Positions 8,587 through 17,861 of a DNA stretch of 64,000 nt are shown piece after piece. Source of the stretch: Pandoraea terrae (lineage in GTDB: Bacteria > Pseudomonadota > Gammaproteobacteria > Burkholderiales > Burkholderiaceae); NCBI RefSeq assembly GCF_902459695.1, contig NZ_CABPRZ010000013.1, forward strand, positions 62,001 to 126,000. The letters run 5' to 3'. Position numbers and translations under genes: made by a program. Position 1 is the first letter of the stretch, and each line of letters begins with the position of its first letter. The notes beneath the pieces are model-generated. The model saw only the letters and a program-made list of their open reading frames with translations. It did not search any database and had not been told where the DNA came from.

Positions 8587-10083
8587 ATGCCGGGACCCTA
8601 TATCCTCGCCTTCGATCAGGGCACTACCAGTTCGCGCGCTTTGTTGTTCGACCGTACAGGTGCGGTCGTGGCATCGGCGCAGAAGGAATTTCGCCAGATC
8701 TACCCGCATCCGGGATGGGTCGAACATGATCCCCGGGAAATCTGGTCGACGCAGGCCGGCGTCGCTGCCGAGGCGCTGACGCGCGCGCACGCCGGCGGCC
8801 GGGACATCGCGGCGATCGGCATTACGAACCAGCGCGAGACCACGATCGTATGGGACCGCCGCACCGGTGAGCCGGTGTACAACGCGATCGTCTGGCAGGA
8901 TCGGCGCACCGCCGACTTCTGCGACCAGTTAAAGGCGCGCGGCGCCGAGGCTTTGGTGCGCGAGCGCACCGGCCTGATCGTGGACGCCTACTTCTCGGGC
9001 AGCAAGATCCGCTGGATCCTCGACAATGTGCCGGGCGCACGCGCGTTAGCCGTTGCCGGGCACCTGGCGTTCGGCACGGTCGACACGTGGCTCGCCTGGC
9101 ATCTGAGCGCCGGCAAGCTGCACGTCACCGACGTCTCGAACGCTTCTCGCACGATGCTGTTCAACATCCATACGCTCGATTGGGATGACGAACTGCTTGC
9201 GCTGCTCGATATCCCGCGGTTGATGCTGCCGACGGTCCGTTCGTCGAGCGAGGTCTACGGACATACCACGACGCAGTGGCTGTCGGCCAACGTGCCGATC
9301 GCGGGCATCGCCGGCGATCAGCAGGCGGCATTGTTCGGCCAATTGTGCCTGCAGCCCGGCATGGTCAAGAACACATACGGCACCGGCTGCTTCATGGTCA
9401 TGAACACGGGCGGTGCGCCGCAGATGTCGGGCCACAATCTGTTGACGACGGTCGCATGGAAAATCGGCGAGCGCGTCGATTACGCGCTCGAAGGCAGCAT
9501 CTTCATTGGCGGCGCCGTTGTGCAATGGTTGCGCGATGGTCTCGGCATCATCCGCCACTCGCGCGACGTCGAGGCCTTGGCGACCACGGTGCCCGATGCC
9601 GGCGGTGTCGTGCTCGTGCCGGCGTTCGCCGGGCTTGGCGCACCGCATTGGCAGCCGCGTGCGCGAGGCACGCTGTTCGGTGTGACGCGCGGCACGACGT
9701 CCGCGCATATCGCGCGCGCGGCGCTCGACAGTATCGCCTTCCAGACACTCGATGTCCTGCGCGCAATGGAGGCCGATGCGGGCCTGCATGTTTCAGAATT
9801 GCGCGTCGATGGCGGCGCGGCGGCGAACGATCTGTTGATGCAGTGGCAGGCCGACTTGCTTGGCAGCGATGTGGTGCGCCCGAACGTGATCGAGACGACG
9901 GCGCTTGGCGCGGCGTACCTCGCGGGATTGGCCGTCGGCTACTGGCCGGACCTCGCCGCGTTGCAGGACCAATGGCAATTGCAACGCCGCTTCGTGCGGC
10001 AATTGCCGCACGAAGCGGTCGATGCGGCTGTCAAAAGCTGGCAGCGCGCGATTCGCGCGGCCAAGGCGTGGGCCGAGGACTAG
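8587..10083 (+). CDS. glpK: glycerol kinase GlpK
   Basis: Predicted 498-residue FGGY-family kinase that converts glycerol to glycerol-3-phosphate in the cytosol. Diagnostic motifs are [13 protein letters not shown] at the N-terminus, [43 protein letters not shown], and the C-terminal FGGY signature region with [22 protein letters not shown]. The ATG at 8587 has GGGAGA 7 bases upstream and gives the canonical length (498-502); the ATG at 8551 is in frame but has a poorer ribosome site. Probably co-transcribed with glpD. No glycerol facilitator gene is seen nearby. Confidence 0.95.
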   Translation: MPGPYILAFDQGTTSSRALLFDRTGAVVASAQKEFRQIYPHPGWVEHDPREIWSTQAGVAAEALTRAHAGGRDIAAIGITNQRETTIVWDRRTGEPVYNAIVWQDRRTADFCDQLKARGAEALVRERTGLIVDAYFSGSKIRWILDNVPGARALAVAGHLAFGTVDTWLAWHLSAGKLHVTDVSNASRTMLFNIHTLDWDDELLALLDIPRLMLPTVRSSSEVYGHTTTQWLSANVPIAGIAGDQQAALFGQLCLQPGMVKNTYGTGCFMVMNTGGAPQMSGHNLLTTVAWKIGERVDYALEGSIFIGGAVVQWLRDGLGIIRHSRDVEALATTVPDAGGVVLVPAFAGLGAPHWQPRARGTLFGVTRGTTSAHIARAALDSIAFQTLDVLRAMEADAGLHVSELRVDGGAAANDLLMQWQADLLGSDVVRPNVIETTALGAAYLAGLAVGYWPDLAALQDQWQLQRRFVRQLPHEAVDAAVKSWQRAIRAAKAWAED

Positions 10084-10086
10084 CGC

Positions 10087-10097
10087 GAACAGGCCCT
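10087..10097 (+). repeat. GAACAGGCCCT repeat copy after glpK
   Basis: The 11-mer GAACAGGCCCT begins 4 bases after the glpK stop and is followed by AAC. The same 11-mer is one arm of the hairpin at 3769-3792 and recurs, also followed by AAC, at 30770-30780; the first 10 bases occur at 2253-2262. Confidence 0.6.
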
Positions 10098-10706
10098 AAC
10101 GCGCGCCAGTGCAACGATGCACGCGACGCCCGACCAGCACGGCGCGCGGTTGCGCAATTACGGCGCTGTGCTTGCGGTGCCGCCAGCTCGCGCAGCGAAC
10201 ACGTTGTGGCCGGACCGCCGAAAGTGCGCGATCGCACGGACTTCTGACGCAGGGCCCCGTTTGGCGCATTTGCATGATGCCCCCCCACGTAATATTGGAC
10301 TGCCGAATCGGCAGGCGGATGAAGAAGTGCAATCCGTCCGCGTCCGGGGCGCGTCCTGATGAGATGTGAATTCGGGCGTGCCGAGCCATGTGGCGTGCAT
10401 GGCGATTTTCCCGAAGTCTTTTTGCCCTACCGGCGTTCATCCCGGGGCGGACGGTTTGCACGAGAGATAGTGCGAGAAGCGTGCCAGCGCAGCTAAGCGC
10501 TTGAATTTCCTGGTTTTGTCTGGAAGCGGTCGTGCGGCCTCCGGTGCGGAAGCACGGAAACGTTTCACCTTTGATATGGGGTGGGGGCGAGCGCGGGGCG
10601 GCCATCCGAAAATTCTCTTCGAAATTCTGACCGCAAAATAGGCAAAGCTCTTGACAGCCTGTGCCGGCGGGGGTTTCCGGTAGGCGGGGGGGAGTTATTC
10701 AAAGGG

Positions 10707-10729
10707 TTATCAACAGCGCTTGTGGATAT
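10707..10729. promoter_or_regulatory. pair of DnaA-box-like nonamers, inverted
   Basis: TTATCAACA (10707-10715) and TGTGGATAT (10721-10729; reverse complement ATATCCACA) each differ by one base from the DnaA box TTATCCACA and face each other across 5 bases. Whether DnaA binds is unknown; no AT-rich unwinding region or cluster of boxes is seen, so this is not a replication origin call. Confidence 0.4.
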
Positions 10730-10787
10730 CCGGGCGCGCCGCGCCGCCGGCGCGGGCCGCGGCCCGGAAAAAACATAGCGATCCTGA

Positions 10788-11495
10788 TCAGCGCGCGGCA
10801 GGCCTGGCGCCGATCGTGAACGCAATCTCACCGACGCCGACGACGCCGCCGGCAATCTTGTCGCCCGGTTGGAGCGCGCCGACGCCGGCGGGCGTGCCCG
10901 TAAAGATCAGATCGCCGGCTTCCAGACGCACGCTGCGCGAAATTTCGACGATCAAATCGGCCACCGGCCAGATCAGTTCGTCGAGGTCGCCATGTTGACG
11001 CGGTGCGCCGTTGACGTCGAGCCAGATGCGCCCGCTCGCCGGGTGGCCGATCTGCAGGGCCGGGCGTAGCGGGCCGCACGGCGCGGAGGCGTCGAATGCC
11101 TTGCCCCAGTCCCATGGCCGGCGCGTGTCCTTGGCTTCCTGCTGCAGATCGCGGCGCGTGAGGTCGACGCCGACGCCATAGCCCCATACATGTTTGAGCG
11201 CGTCACCGCTGTCGATGCCGGCGCCGCCCTGGCCGATCGCCACGACGAGTTCGATTTCGTGGTGCAGATCCGACGTGAGCGGCGGATAAGGCAGCGTACC
11301 CGCGGCTGCGACAACCGCGTCTGCCGGCTTCATGAAGAAGAATGGCGGTTCGCGATCCGGATTGCTGCCCATTTCACGCGCATGCGCGGCATAGTTGCGG
11401 CCGACGCAGAATACGCGGCGCACGGGGAAACGAGCGTCGCTGCCCGCGATGGCGACGGATGCCTGAGGTGCGGGTTCAAATACGTATTGGCTCAT
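10788..11495 (-). CDS. fumarylacetoacetate hydrolase-family protein (fumarylpyruvate hydrolase-like)
   Basis: Predicted 235-residue cytosolic FAH-family hydrolase; these cleave carbon-carbon bonds in acylpyruvates at the end of aromatic degradation pathways. RVFCVGRNYAAHAREMG, PPFFFMKPADAVV, the metal-binding ExE in LHHEIELVVAIG, and DLIFTGTPAGVGALQPGD near the C-terminus are family marks. The opening MSQYVFEPAP and overall length resemble fumarylpyruvate hydrolases of gentisate pathways, but the exact substrate is inferred. It lies 46 bp downstream of a VOC protein gene on the same strand, and a LysR gene is divergent, so the pair may be a small inducible catabolic operon. Confidence 0.87.
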   Translation of the reverse strand: MSQYVFEPAPQASVAIAGSDARFPVRRVFCVGRNYAAHAREMGSNPDREPPFFFMKPADAVVAAAGTLPYPPLTSDLHHEIELVVAIGQGGAGIDSGDALKHVWGYGVGVDLTRRDLQQEAKDTRRPWDWGKAFDASAPCGPLRPALQIGHPASGRIWLDVNGAPRQHGDLDELIWPVADLIVEISRSVRLEAGDLIFTGTPAGVGALQPGDKIAGGVVGVGEIAFTIGARPAAR

Positions 11496-11541
11496 GTGAA
11501 CACTTGGTTTTGGAGAGGAAGCGGAATCGTTTGCGGGCGCA

Positions 11542-11964
11542 CTATTTCGCAAATACCTGGGAAAAGTCGTTGAACGCCTTGAATTCGAGCGCGTTGCCTG
11601 CGGGATCGAAAAAGAACATCGTCGCCTGTTCGCCGACCTGCCCGGCGAAGCGCACATGCGGCTCGATCTCGAAGCGCGTGCCGGCCGCCCGCAGGCGATC
11701 CGCCAGCGCAAGCCACGACGTCATGTCAAGAATAACGCCGAAATGCGGCACGGGCACATCGTTGCCGTCGACTGGATTGGACGTGCGAACCTCCGCGCGC
11801 GGCGCCGTCAAATGCGCGACCAGTTGATGGCCGAAGAAATCGAAATCAATCCAGTGATCGGCACTGCGGCCCTCGGGGCAGCCCAGCACGCCGCCGTAGA
11901 AGCGGCGGGCGGCGTCGAGGTCGTCAACGGGAAACGCGAGGTGGAACAGCGGCTGCGTGGACAT
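11542..11964 (-). CDS. VOC (glyoxalase/dioxygenase superfamily) protein
   Basis: Predicted 140-residue single vicinal-oxygen-chelate domain. It starts with [23 protein letters not shown], the first beta-alpha-beta unit, continues with [10 protein letters not shown] and [10 protein letters not shown], and ends with [16 protein letters not shown], where the last Glu is the usual metal ligand. Such proteins serve as isomerases, lyases or ring-cleavage enzymes; the reaction here cannot be fixed from sequence. It is upstream of the FAA hydrolase gene and divergent from the LysR gene. Confidence 0.85.
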   Translation of the reverse strand: MSTQPLFHLAFPVDDLDAARRFYGGVLGCPEGRSADHWIDFDFFGHQLVAHLTAPRAEVRTSNPVDGNDVPVPHFGVILDMTSWLALADRLRAAGTRFEIEPHVRFAGQVGEQATMFFFDPAGNALEFKAFNDFSQVFAK

Positions 11965-12075
11965 GGAAGCTCCGTGGGGTGGAAAACATTGTCAAAGGTT
12001 CCAGTGGATTTTATCCATCAATAAAATTAATATAAAACGAATAATTTGGCGGCTGAGCCACAGAATTTTCGATCG
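11965..12075. promoter_or_regulatory. divergent promoter region, VOC/FAA operon versus LysR gene
   Basis: A 111-bp AT-rich gap between divergent genes. ATT(N14)AAT at about 12028-12047 is an imperfect dyad of the kind LysR proteins bind. No clear -35/-10 pair could be fixed on either strand, so this is a location call only. Confidence 0.4.
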
Positions 12076-12963
12076 ATGATCCGATATCTCAAAACCTTTG
12101 TGACGGCGGCCGAAACGGCGTCGTTTTCTGCAGCAGGGGCGCGGCTGGGTCTGACGCAGTCTGCCGTCAGCGCACAGATCCAGCGGCTGGAAGACGATCT
12201 GGGCTGCCAGTTGTTCGAGCGCACCGGGCGCGCGGTCACGCTGTCGGACGACGGCCGGCGGCTGCTGGCGCAAGCCCGCGGGATCGTGGGCGCGTATCGT
12301 GCGATGCGGGGCGAGGCGGGGCAGCACGGCGTGCAGGCAGCGGTGGCGCCGATCGATCTCGGTGCGATCCTGACCGTCCAGATGGGGGTGCTGCCGGGGG
12401 CGGTGCGCCGCTGGTGGGCACGGGGGGCGCCGCCGCATCTGAACATCGTGCCGGGGATGTCGGTGCAATTGCTCGGGCAGATCGATGCGCGCGAACTTGA
12501 CGTTGCTGTCGTGATCAAGCCGCGTCTCGGGATTCCGTCCGACTTGAAATGGCTGACGTTGATGCATGAGCATTATGTCGCCATTGCGCCGAAATCCGCG
12601 CGCGGCGAACTCGGCGACTGGGCGCGCGACCTGCCGTTCCTGCGTTATAACCGGCGATCCTACGGCGGGTATTTGGTCGACACATTCTTGCGCCGGCACA
12701 AGGTGTGGGTGCGCGATGGTGTCGAACTGGACGAGCCGGAGGTGATCCTGCGCATGGTGCGTCAACGGTTGGGATGGTCGATCGTTCCGTCGTCGCTGAT
12801 CGGCGCAGCGCGGGCGGCAGGCGTGCGCTCGCTGCCGTTGCCCGGCGCACCGCTTTTGCGCGAGATTGGCGTGCTGGCGCGTCAGTCTGCGTTGAAGCGG
12901 GCGCCGGTCGCGTCGCTCGTGGAATGCCTGGTCGAGGAGGCGGGGGCGCTCGCCGCCGGGTGA
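12076..12963 (+). CDS. LysR-family transcriptional regulator
   Basis: Predicted 295-residue LysR regulator. The N-terminal winged helix starts MIRYLKTFVTAAETASFSAAG, with LTQSAVSAQIQRLEDDLGCQLFERT as the recognition helix and wing; the C-terminal part is the effector-binding domain. The ATG at 12076 puts the helix-turn-helix at the usual distance from the start. It is divergent from the VOC and FAA hydrolase genes and so is their likely activator, with the inducer unknown. Its last 82 bases overlap the end of the convergent outer-membrane factor gene. Confidence 0.88.
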   Translation: MIRYLKTFVTAAETASFSAAGARLGLTQSAVSAQIQRLEDDLGCQLFERTGRAVTLSDDGRRLLAQARGIVGAYRAMRGEAGQHGVQAAVAPIDLGAILTVQMGVLPGAVRRWWARGAPPHLNIVPGMSVQLLGQIDARELDVAVVIKPRLGIPSDLKWLTLMHEHYVAIAPKSARGELGDWARDLPFLRYNRRSYGGYLVDTFLRRHKVWVRDGVELDEPEVILRMVRQRLGWSIVPSSLIGAARAAGVRSLPLPGAPLLREIGVLARQSALKRAPVASLVECLVEEAGALAAG

Positions 12964-14441
12964 TCCGTCTCCTGCCAGCCGCCACCGAGTGCCTGGAACA
13001 GCGCAGCCGTATCCGCAAGCCGTGCACCTTGCGCCTCGCGCTGGGCGCGTGCGGTGTCCAGCGCCTGGCGTTGCGCATCCAGCAGGGCGAGTTGGCTGAT
13101 GCCGCCGGCGCGATAACGGGCCTCCGAAATGCGCCATGCGCGATCCGCGCGCGTGGCGGCCTCGCTACGCGCCTGCAGCGTTTGCGCGTCGGATTCGAGC
13201 GTTCGCAGCGCGTCAGCCACCTGCACGAATCCCTGCAGCACGGTCTGTTGATAGTTGGCGAGCGCGGCGTCGTAGGCGGCCACGGCACTGCGGCGCTCGG
13301 CGCGCAATTGGCCGCCACGGAAGATCGGCTGCAACAGGCTCATGCCAATGTTCCAGACGTTCACGCTGTCGGCCAGATCCGCCGCCCGGGTGCGCTGCGA
13401 ACCGAAGCTGCCGGTCAGCGTGAACCGCGGGTAAAGATTCGCCGTAGCGACGCCGACGTCGGCCGACGCCCGGTGCAGCAGCGCTTCGGAAGCCCGCACA
13501 TCGGGACGGCGGCGAGCGAGCGCGGACGGCAGGACAAGCGGCAGGTCCTCCGGCAGTTGAAGCGAATGGAGCGTCAACTCAGGAGAGGCAAAGGTGCCGG
13601 GCGGTTGCCCCAGATACAAGGCGAGCTGGTGGTCGAGTTGCGCAATCTGCTGCCGCAGGGCGGGCAGCGTCGCCGCTGTTTGCGCAACGAGACTTTGCTG
13701 GTTCTCTACATCGAGTTGCGCGACGCCGCCGGCCGACAACCGTTCTTGCGTGATCGACAATTGTTGTGTCTGGGCGGCCAGCGCACCCTCGGCGGCGCTG
13801 AGTTGTGCACGCAGCGAAGCCCGCCGGATCGCCGCGGTCACGACATTGGCCGCCAGCGCGAGGCGTGCCGCTTCCCATTGAAAGCGCGCGTAGTCGGTCT
13901 GGGCGGCCAAGCCTTCAAGTGTGCGCCGGTTCGCGCCGAAAATGTCGAGCGTGTACGACACGTCGACGGATGCGTTGTACAGCGAAAACGGTCCGGGATT
14001 CGGCACGCTCGTGATGCCGAACGAGGCAAGGTCGACCTGCTGCCGCTTGGCTGACAGGTTCAAATCGGCGGATGGCCACCGGGTGCCGCCGGCGCGCGCG
14101 GCGTAATCTTCCTGCGCCTGGCGCAATTTGGCAACGGCTGCTACGAGCGTCGGGCTGGCGGCGAGCGCATCGGCGACCAGGCGGTCGAGCCCGGGGGAGC
14201 CGAAGCGCGTCCACCAGTCAACGGGGACCATCGCCCCGGCGTCGAAGCGTTGCGCGGCGCCTTGCGGACTGTCGGCGGCGGCCGTCCCCGGAGGTTGCGT
14301 GCCGGCCGTGTATTGCGCGACGGACGGGGCGGCCGGCGTGTGGAAGTCCGGACCGACCGCGCAGCTGACGAGGGCTGAGAGGGCAGGGAGGGCAGTGAAG
14401 CCGATGGCGAGACACCGGGCCCATCGTCGCAACGAATCCAT
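12882..14441 (-). CDS. NodT-family outer-membrane efflux lipoprotein
   Basis: Predicted 519-residue TolC-like outer-membrane factor of the NodT/OprM family. It starts with a signal peptide and lipobox (LSALVSCAVGPDFHTPAAP, Cys near residue 27), typical of this family, and contains two OEP repeats rich in Ala/Gln coiled coil; QLALYLGQPPGTF and RRPDVRASEALLHRASADVGVA are strong markers. It forms the exit duct of an exporter with the HlyD-like protein, ATPase and permease encoded just upstream on the same strand. The Ser/Thr-rich C-terminal tail overlaps the convergent LysR gene by 82 bp. Confidence 0.9.
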   Translation of the reverse strand: MDSLRRWARCLAIGFTALPALSALVSCAVGPDFHTPAAPSVAQYTAGTQPPGTAAADSPQGAAQRFDAGAMVPVDWWTRFGSPGLDRLVADALAASPTLVAAVAKLRQAQEDYAARAGGTRWPSADLNLSAKRQQVDLASFGITSVPNPGPFSLYNASVDVSYTLDIFGANRRTLEGLAAQTDYARFQWEAARLALAANVVTAAIRRASLRAQLSAAEGALAAQTQQLSITQERLSAGGVAQLDVENQQSLVAQTAATLPALRQQIAQLDHQLALYLGQPPGTFASPELTLHSLQLPEDLPLVLPSALARRRPDVRASEALLHRASADVGVATANLYPRFTLTGSFGSQRTRAADLADSVNVWNIGMSLLQPIFRGGQLRAERRSAVAAYDAALANYQQTVLQGFVQVADALRTLESDAQTLQARSEAATRADRAWRISEARYRAGGISQLALLDAQRQALDTARAQREAQGARLADTAALFQALGGGWQETDHPAASAPASSTRHSTSDATGARFNAD

Positions 14442-14452
14442 TGCCTGTCCCC

Positions 14453-15595
14453 TCAGTCCAGCGTGCGCCGGTAGAACTTCACGGCGATACCCATGACGAC
14501 CGTCGTGAAGACCAGCAGCGGCCACAGGTCATGCCATGCGTCGGCCCAGCCGTTGCCCTTGAGCAGGATGCCGCGAATGAGCCGGTTGAAGTAGGTGAGC
14601 GGCAGCACATTGCCAATGTACTGTGCCCATGTCGGCATGCCGCGAAAGGGAAACATGAAGCCGGAGAGCAGCAGATTCGGCAAGAAGTAGAAGACGGTCA
14701 ATTGCATCGACTGCAACTGATTGCGCGCGAACGACGAGATCGTGATGCCGACGGTCAGGTTGGCCGCGATGAACACCAGCGCGGCGAGGTAGATGGCGAT
14801 GACGCTGCCTTCGAACGGCACATGAAAAACAAAGCGCGCGGCGAGCAGGATGATACTCGCCTGCACGAGCCCGATGGCGATATACGGCACGATCTTGCCG
14901 GTCATGACTTCGATCGGCAGGACCGGCGTCGCGAGCAGATTTTCCATCGTGCCGCGCTCGCGTTCGCGCGTGATGGCCAGACCGGTCATCATGGCGAGCG
15001 TCATGCTCAGGATCACGCCCATCAGCCCCGGCACGATGTTGTACTGGGTGATGCCTTCGGCGTTATAGAGCCGGTGTACCTGCACGTCGAAGGCGGGCTT
15101 GCCGCCGGCGAGCGGCGCGAGCGGGCCGACGAGATCCTTTTGCGCGACGGACTGCGCCAACTGCTGCACGGCGGCGAGTGCGGTGCCGGTGGCCGTCGGG
15201 TCGGTTGCGTCGGCTTCGATCAGGATGGCGGGGCGTTCGCCGCGAACCAGTCGGCGCGAAAAATCCGGCGGGATGTTGAGCACGAACTGCACGCGTCCCT
15301 GCGCGAGGGCGGCGCGTCCGGCCTCCTCGCTCGCGAGATCCTCGGTGAACCGGAAGTACTCGGCATTCTTCATCGCCGCGACGAAGCTGCGCGAAAATTC
15401 GCTGTGATCCTGGACGAGCGCGGCCGTCGGCAGGTGTTTCGGGTCCGTGTTGATCGCGAAGCCGAACAGCGTCAGCTGCACGAGCGGCACGCCGACGATC
15501 ATGGCGAACGTGACCCGGTCCCGGCGCAATTGCAGGAACTCCTTGCTGACGACGGCCCACCAGCGGGTGAACGAGAAGGGCATCAGCCGCCTCAT
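14453..15595 (-). CDS. ABC-2 type exporter permease (YhhJ/YbhR-like)
   Basis: Predicted 380-residue inner-membrane permease of the ABC-2 family. After a cytoplasmic start (RRLMPFSFTRWWAVVSKEFLQLRRDR) comes TM1, a large periplasmic domain of roughly residues 45-180, then five membrane segments; ITRERERGTMENLLATPVLPIEVMTGK is the conserved cytoplasmic loop that contacts the ATPase. The start overlaps the ATPase stop as ATGA, implying translational coupling. It ends 11 bp before the outer-membrane factor start. Substrate unknown; relatives export drugs or hydrophobic compounds. Confidence 0.9.
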   Translation of the reverse strand: MRRLMPFSFTRWWAVVSKEFLQLRRDRVTFAMIVGVPLVQLTLFGFAINTDPKHLPTAALVQDHSEFSRSFVAAMKNAEYFRFTEDLASEEAGRAALAQGRVQFVLNIPPDFSRRLVRGERPAILIEADATDPTATGTALAAVQQLAQSVAQKDLVGPLAPLAGGKPAFDVQVHRLYNAEGITQYNIVPGLMGVILSMTLAMMTGLAITRERERGTMENLLATPVLPIEVMTGKIVPYIAIGLVQASIILLAARFVFHVPFEGSVIAIYLAALVFIAANLTVGITISSFARNQLQSMQLTVFYFLPNLLLSGFMFPFRGMPTWAQYIGNVLPLTYFNRLIRGILLKGNGWADAWHDLWPLLVFTTVVMGIAVKFYRRTLD

Positions 15596-16605
15596 GCCTG
15601 GCTCCCGAAACTGTCCTTTGAACGATTCATCATGTAGATGAATGCGCCTTCGAGACTCGTGTCGATCGGCGCAATCTTCAGATGACGTTCGATTGCGGCC
15701 CGGCGCAGCGTACGTTCGAGCTGCGCCGCGTCTTCGCCGCTCACATGCAGCGCGCTGCCGAAGGCGACGGTTTGCGCCACACCGGGTTCGCCGCGCAGCG
15801 CCTGACCGAGTTCGACGAGGTTGTCGCCGTGTACCGCCCACGTGCTCAGGTGCTGGCTCGCAATCACTTCGGCGGCTGTGCCATTGGCGAGCAATGTGCC
15901 ATAGGCGATATAGGCCAACTTGTGGCAACGCTCCGCCTCGTCCATGTAGTGGGTGCTGACGAGCACTGAAATGCCCCGCGCGGCCAGGACATGCAAGGTT
16001 TCCCAGAAGTCGCGCCGGGCGGTCGGATCGACGCCTGCGGTGGGTTCGTCGAGCAACAACAGCCGGGGTTCGTGAAGCATGCTGGCGGCCAATGCGAGCC
16101 GCTGTTTCCATCCCCCTGACAACGCGCCCGTCAGCTGCGATGCGCGGCTCGTGAGACCGAGGCTCTCCAGTGCCCGATCGACCGCCGCGCGGCGATCTGC
16201 CATGCGATACACGCGTGCCACGAAATCGAGGTTCTCCCGAATCGTCAGATCTTCCCAGTACGAGAAACGCTGCGTCATATAGCCGACGTGCCGCTTGATC
16301 TGTGCGCTGTCGCGCCGGATGTCGTAACCGAGGCACGTGCCGCTTCCCGAGTCGGGCGTGAGCAGGCCGCACATCATGCGGATGCACGTGGTCTTGCCGC
16401 TGCCGTTCGGGCCCAGGAAGCCGAAGATTTCCCCGTGTCTGACCTGCAACGAGACATCTTTGACGACGTGCTTGTCGCCGAAGTGCTTGTTCAGCTTTTG
16501 CACGTCGATGGCGAGGCCGTTGCCTTGTCCGGCCGCGGATGTTTCGTCATCCGTCGCAAGCTTGGCGCTGTCGCGTGTGGCGGCGTCCTGGCGCGGGTCC
16601 GTCAT
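15592..16605 (-). CDS. ABC exporter ATP-binding protein
   Basis: Predicted 337-residue single ATP-binding-cassette protein. Walker A is GPNGSGKTT (residues 65-73), the signature is LSGGWKQRL (a YbhF-type variant of LSGGQ) and Walker B is LLLLDEPTAGVDP, followed by the switch His in VSTHYMDEAERC. The C-terminal 80 residues resemble the regulatory tail of YbhF/CcmA-type exporters. YbhF itself carries two cassettes; here there is one, so the active form would be a homodimer serving the single permease. Its start overlaps the HlyD-like stop (ATGA) and its stop overlaps the permease start (ATGA). Confidence 0.92.
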   Translation of the reverse strand: MTDPRQDAATRDSAKLATDDETSAAGQGNGLAIDVQKLNKHFGDKHVVKDVSLQVRHGEIFGFLGPNGSGKTTCIRMMCGLLTPDSGSGTCLGYDIRRDSAQIKRHVGYMTQRFSYWEDLTIRENLDFVARVYRMADRRAAVDRALESLGLTSRASQLTGALSGGWKQRLALAASMLHEPRLLLLDEPTAGVDPTARRDFWETLHVLAARGISVLVSTHYMDEAERCHKLAYIAYGTLLANGTAAEVIASQHLSTWAVHGDNLVELGQALRGEPGVAQTVAFGSALHVSGEDAAQLERTLRRAAIERHLKIAPIDTSLEGAFIYMMNRSKDSFGSQA

Positions 16606-17627
16606 GGCAGCGTGACCTGCACGGGCTGGCCGGGGTGAAGTTTCATGGCATCGGCGCCGCCCGGATACGCCTCGACGAGATAGACGAGCTTGCCGCGGCT
16701 GTCGTTGCTGTAGATCACGGGCGGCGTGTATTCGGCGTCGTTGGCGATATACGTGATTTTTGCGTCGATGGCGGCGCAACCGTCGCAGCGAATGCGAACG
16801 CCTTGCCCGGTCTTCAAGCGTCCCAGCACCGCTTCGGGTATGAAGAAGCGTACCTTGACGTTCTGCGGAGGCAGCATGCGCACGACCGGGCTCCCGGCCG
16901 GCACCCATTCTCCTTCTCGGTACATTGTGTCGTACACGCGTCCGGCGCGCGTGGCGGCGACGCGCTTCTGATCGAGTGTCCAGTCGGCCTGCGCGAGCGC
17001 GGCGCGCGCGGCCGCGACTTGCGCGGCCTGCGCCTGGCGCTGTGCCTCGCGCCCCGGCAGCCGTGCGACCGCGAGGCTGCTCTGCAACTCGCTCACGCGC
17101 GCGGCACTCGTGCGTGCGTCCGCGCGGCTGGCCTCCAGCTGTTCTCGCGATATGCCGCCGGCGGCGTATTGGACTTCGTCGCGCTTCCATTGGGTTGCGG
17201 CCCTGTCGCTCGCCGCGATGGCCTGGGCCAGTTGTGCGCGTGTGACGTCCAGTTCGGCCGGCCGCTTGCCGGTTTCGATGTCGTGCAGTTGCGCTTCGGC
17301 CGCCGCAAGTTGATCGCGCGCCTGCTGTTGTGCGGCGGCGTCATAGGTCGCTTCGAGGGCGAAGAGGGGGGCGCCGGCCGCAACGTCCTGCCCGCGCTTG
17401 ACGGCCAGGCGGTCGAGCCGCCCCGCCTGCGACGTGGCGACATACACGAACTCGCCTTCCACGTAGCCCTGATAGACATTGTCCGGCTTCGGGGCGCAGC
17501 CCGCCAATGCGAGACCGATCCCGACAATGACCGGGAGTGGCGCATTGCCGACGACGCGAACCATGATGGCGGTGATGCGCCATCGCGGGACGTCGTCGCG
17601 CGTGACAATCCGGGAAATCCCCGCCAT
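16602..17627 (-). CDS. HlyD-family periplasmic adaptor, predicted lipoprotein (YbhG-like)
   Basis: Predicted 341-residue membrane-fusion protein linking the ABC permease to the outer-membrane factor. A hydrophobic segment ends in the lipobox LALAGC (Cys near residue 44), followed by the biotinyl-lipoyl half-motif GRLDRLAVKRGQDVAAGAPLFALEA, a long Ala/Gln-rich coiled-coil hairpin (about residues 95-210) and the second half VYDTMYREGEWVPAGSPVVRML. AGAGG sits 5 bases before the ATG at 17627; an internal ATG at 17564 would give a more standard 23-residue lipoprotein signal and is a real alternative. First gene of the four-gene exporter operon. Confidence 0.88.
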   Translation of the reverse strand: MAGISRIVTRDDVPRWRITAIMVRVVGNAPLPVIVGIGLALAGCAPKPDNVYQGYVEGEFVYVATSQAGRLDRLAVKRGQDVAAGAPLFALEATYDAAAQQQARDQLAAAEAQLHDIETGKRPAELDVTRAQLAQAIAASDRAATQWKRDEVQYAAGGISREQLEASRADARTSAARVSELQSSLAVARLPGREAQRQAQAAQVAAARAALAQADWTLDQKRVAATRAGRVYDTMYREGEWVPAGSPVVRMLPPQNVKVRFFIPEAVLGRLKTGQGVRIRCDGCAAIDAKITYIANDAEYTPPVIYSNDSRGKLVYLVEAYPGGADAMKLHPGQPVQVTLP

Positions 17628-17861
17628 CGTTGCCTCTTCTCGGTTGCGATGGGCGATGCCGCGAAGCCGTTGCCGCGGCGGCGCCGTCCGTCATAAGCCG
17701 TCCGGGATTCATCTGCGATGGACGTTCGGCCGTCGCCGGCGGCGTTCATCATCCATATGACGCAACGATAGCGCATTTCGGCGGGAAGCGGGGTAGCCGA
17801 GTGGCGGTATGGCGGGTCGCGCGAGCCAATACCGGCAAGGTCGGCGACGTTGCCGCTGCGC

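Larger units (their letters stand above)
10084..10787. other. gene-free stretch between glpK and the FAA hydrolase gene
   Basis: About 700 bp with only short open frames that look like chance frames (Arg/Ala/Pro-rich, no ribosome sites, no recognisable motif). It opens with one GAACAGGCCCT repeat copy and contains two DnaA-box-like nonamers near its far end. No RNA gene was recognised. Confidence 0.6.

Noticed and set aside
4897-8790. A 1297-codon open frame on the minus strand through glpR, glpD and the start of glpK
   Set aside because: It is a GC-driven shadow: the plus strand carries clear conserved proteins throughout, and the minus-strand translation is Arg/Ala-rich without any motif.
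10109-10369. Small open frames in the gap after glpK
   Set aside because: No ribosome site, Arg/Pro/Cys-rich, overlapping in several frames, nothing recognisable.
17093-17776. Minus-strand frame overlapping the start of the HlyD-like gene
   Set aside because: Out of frame with the HlyD motifs and without its own features.
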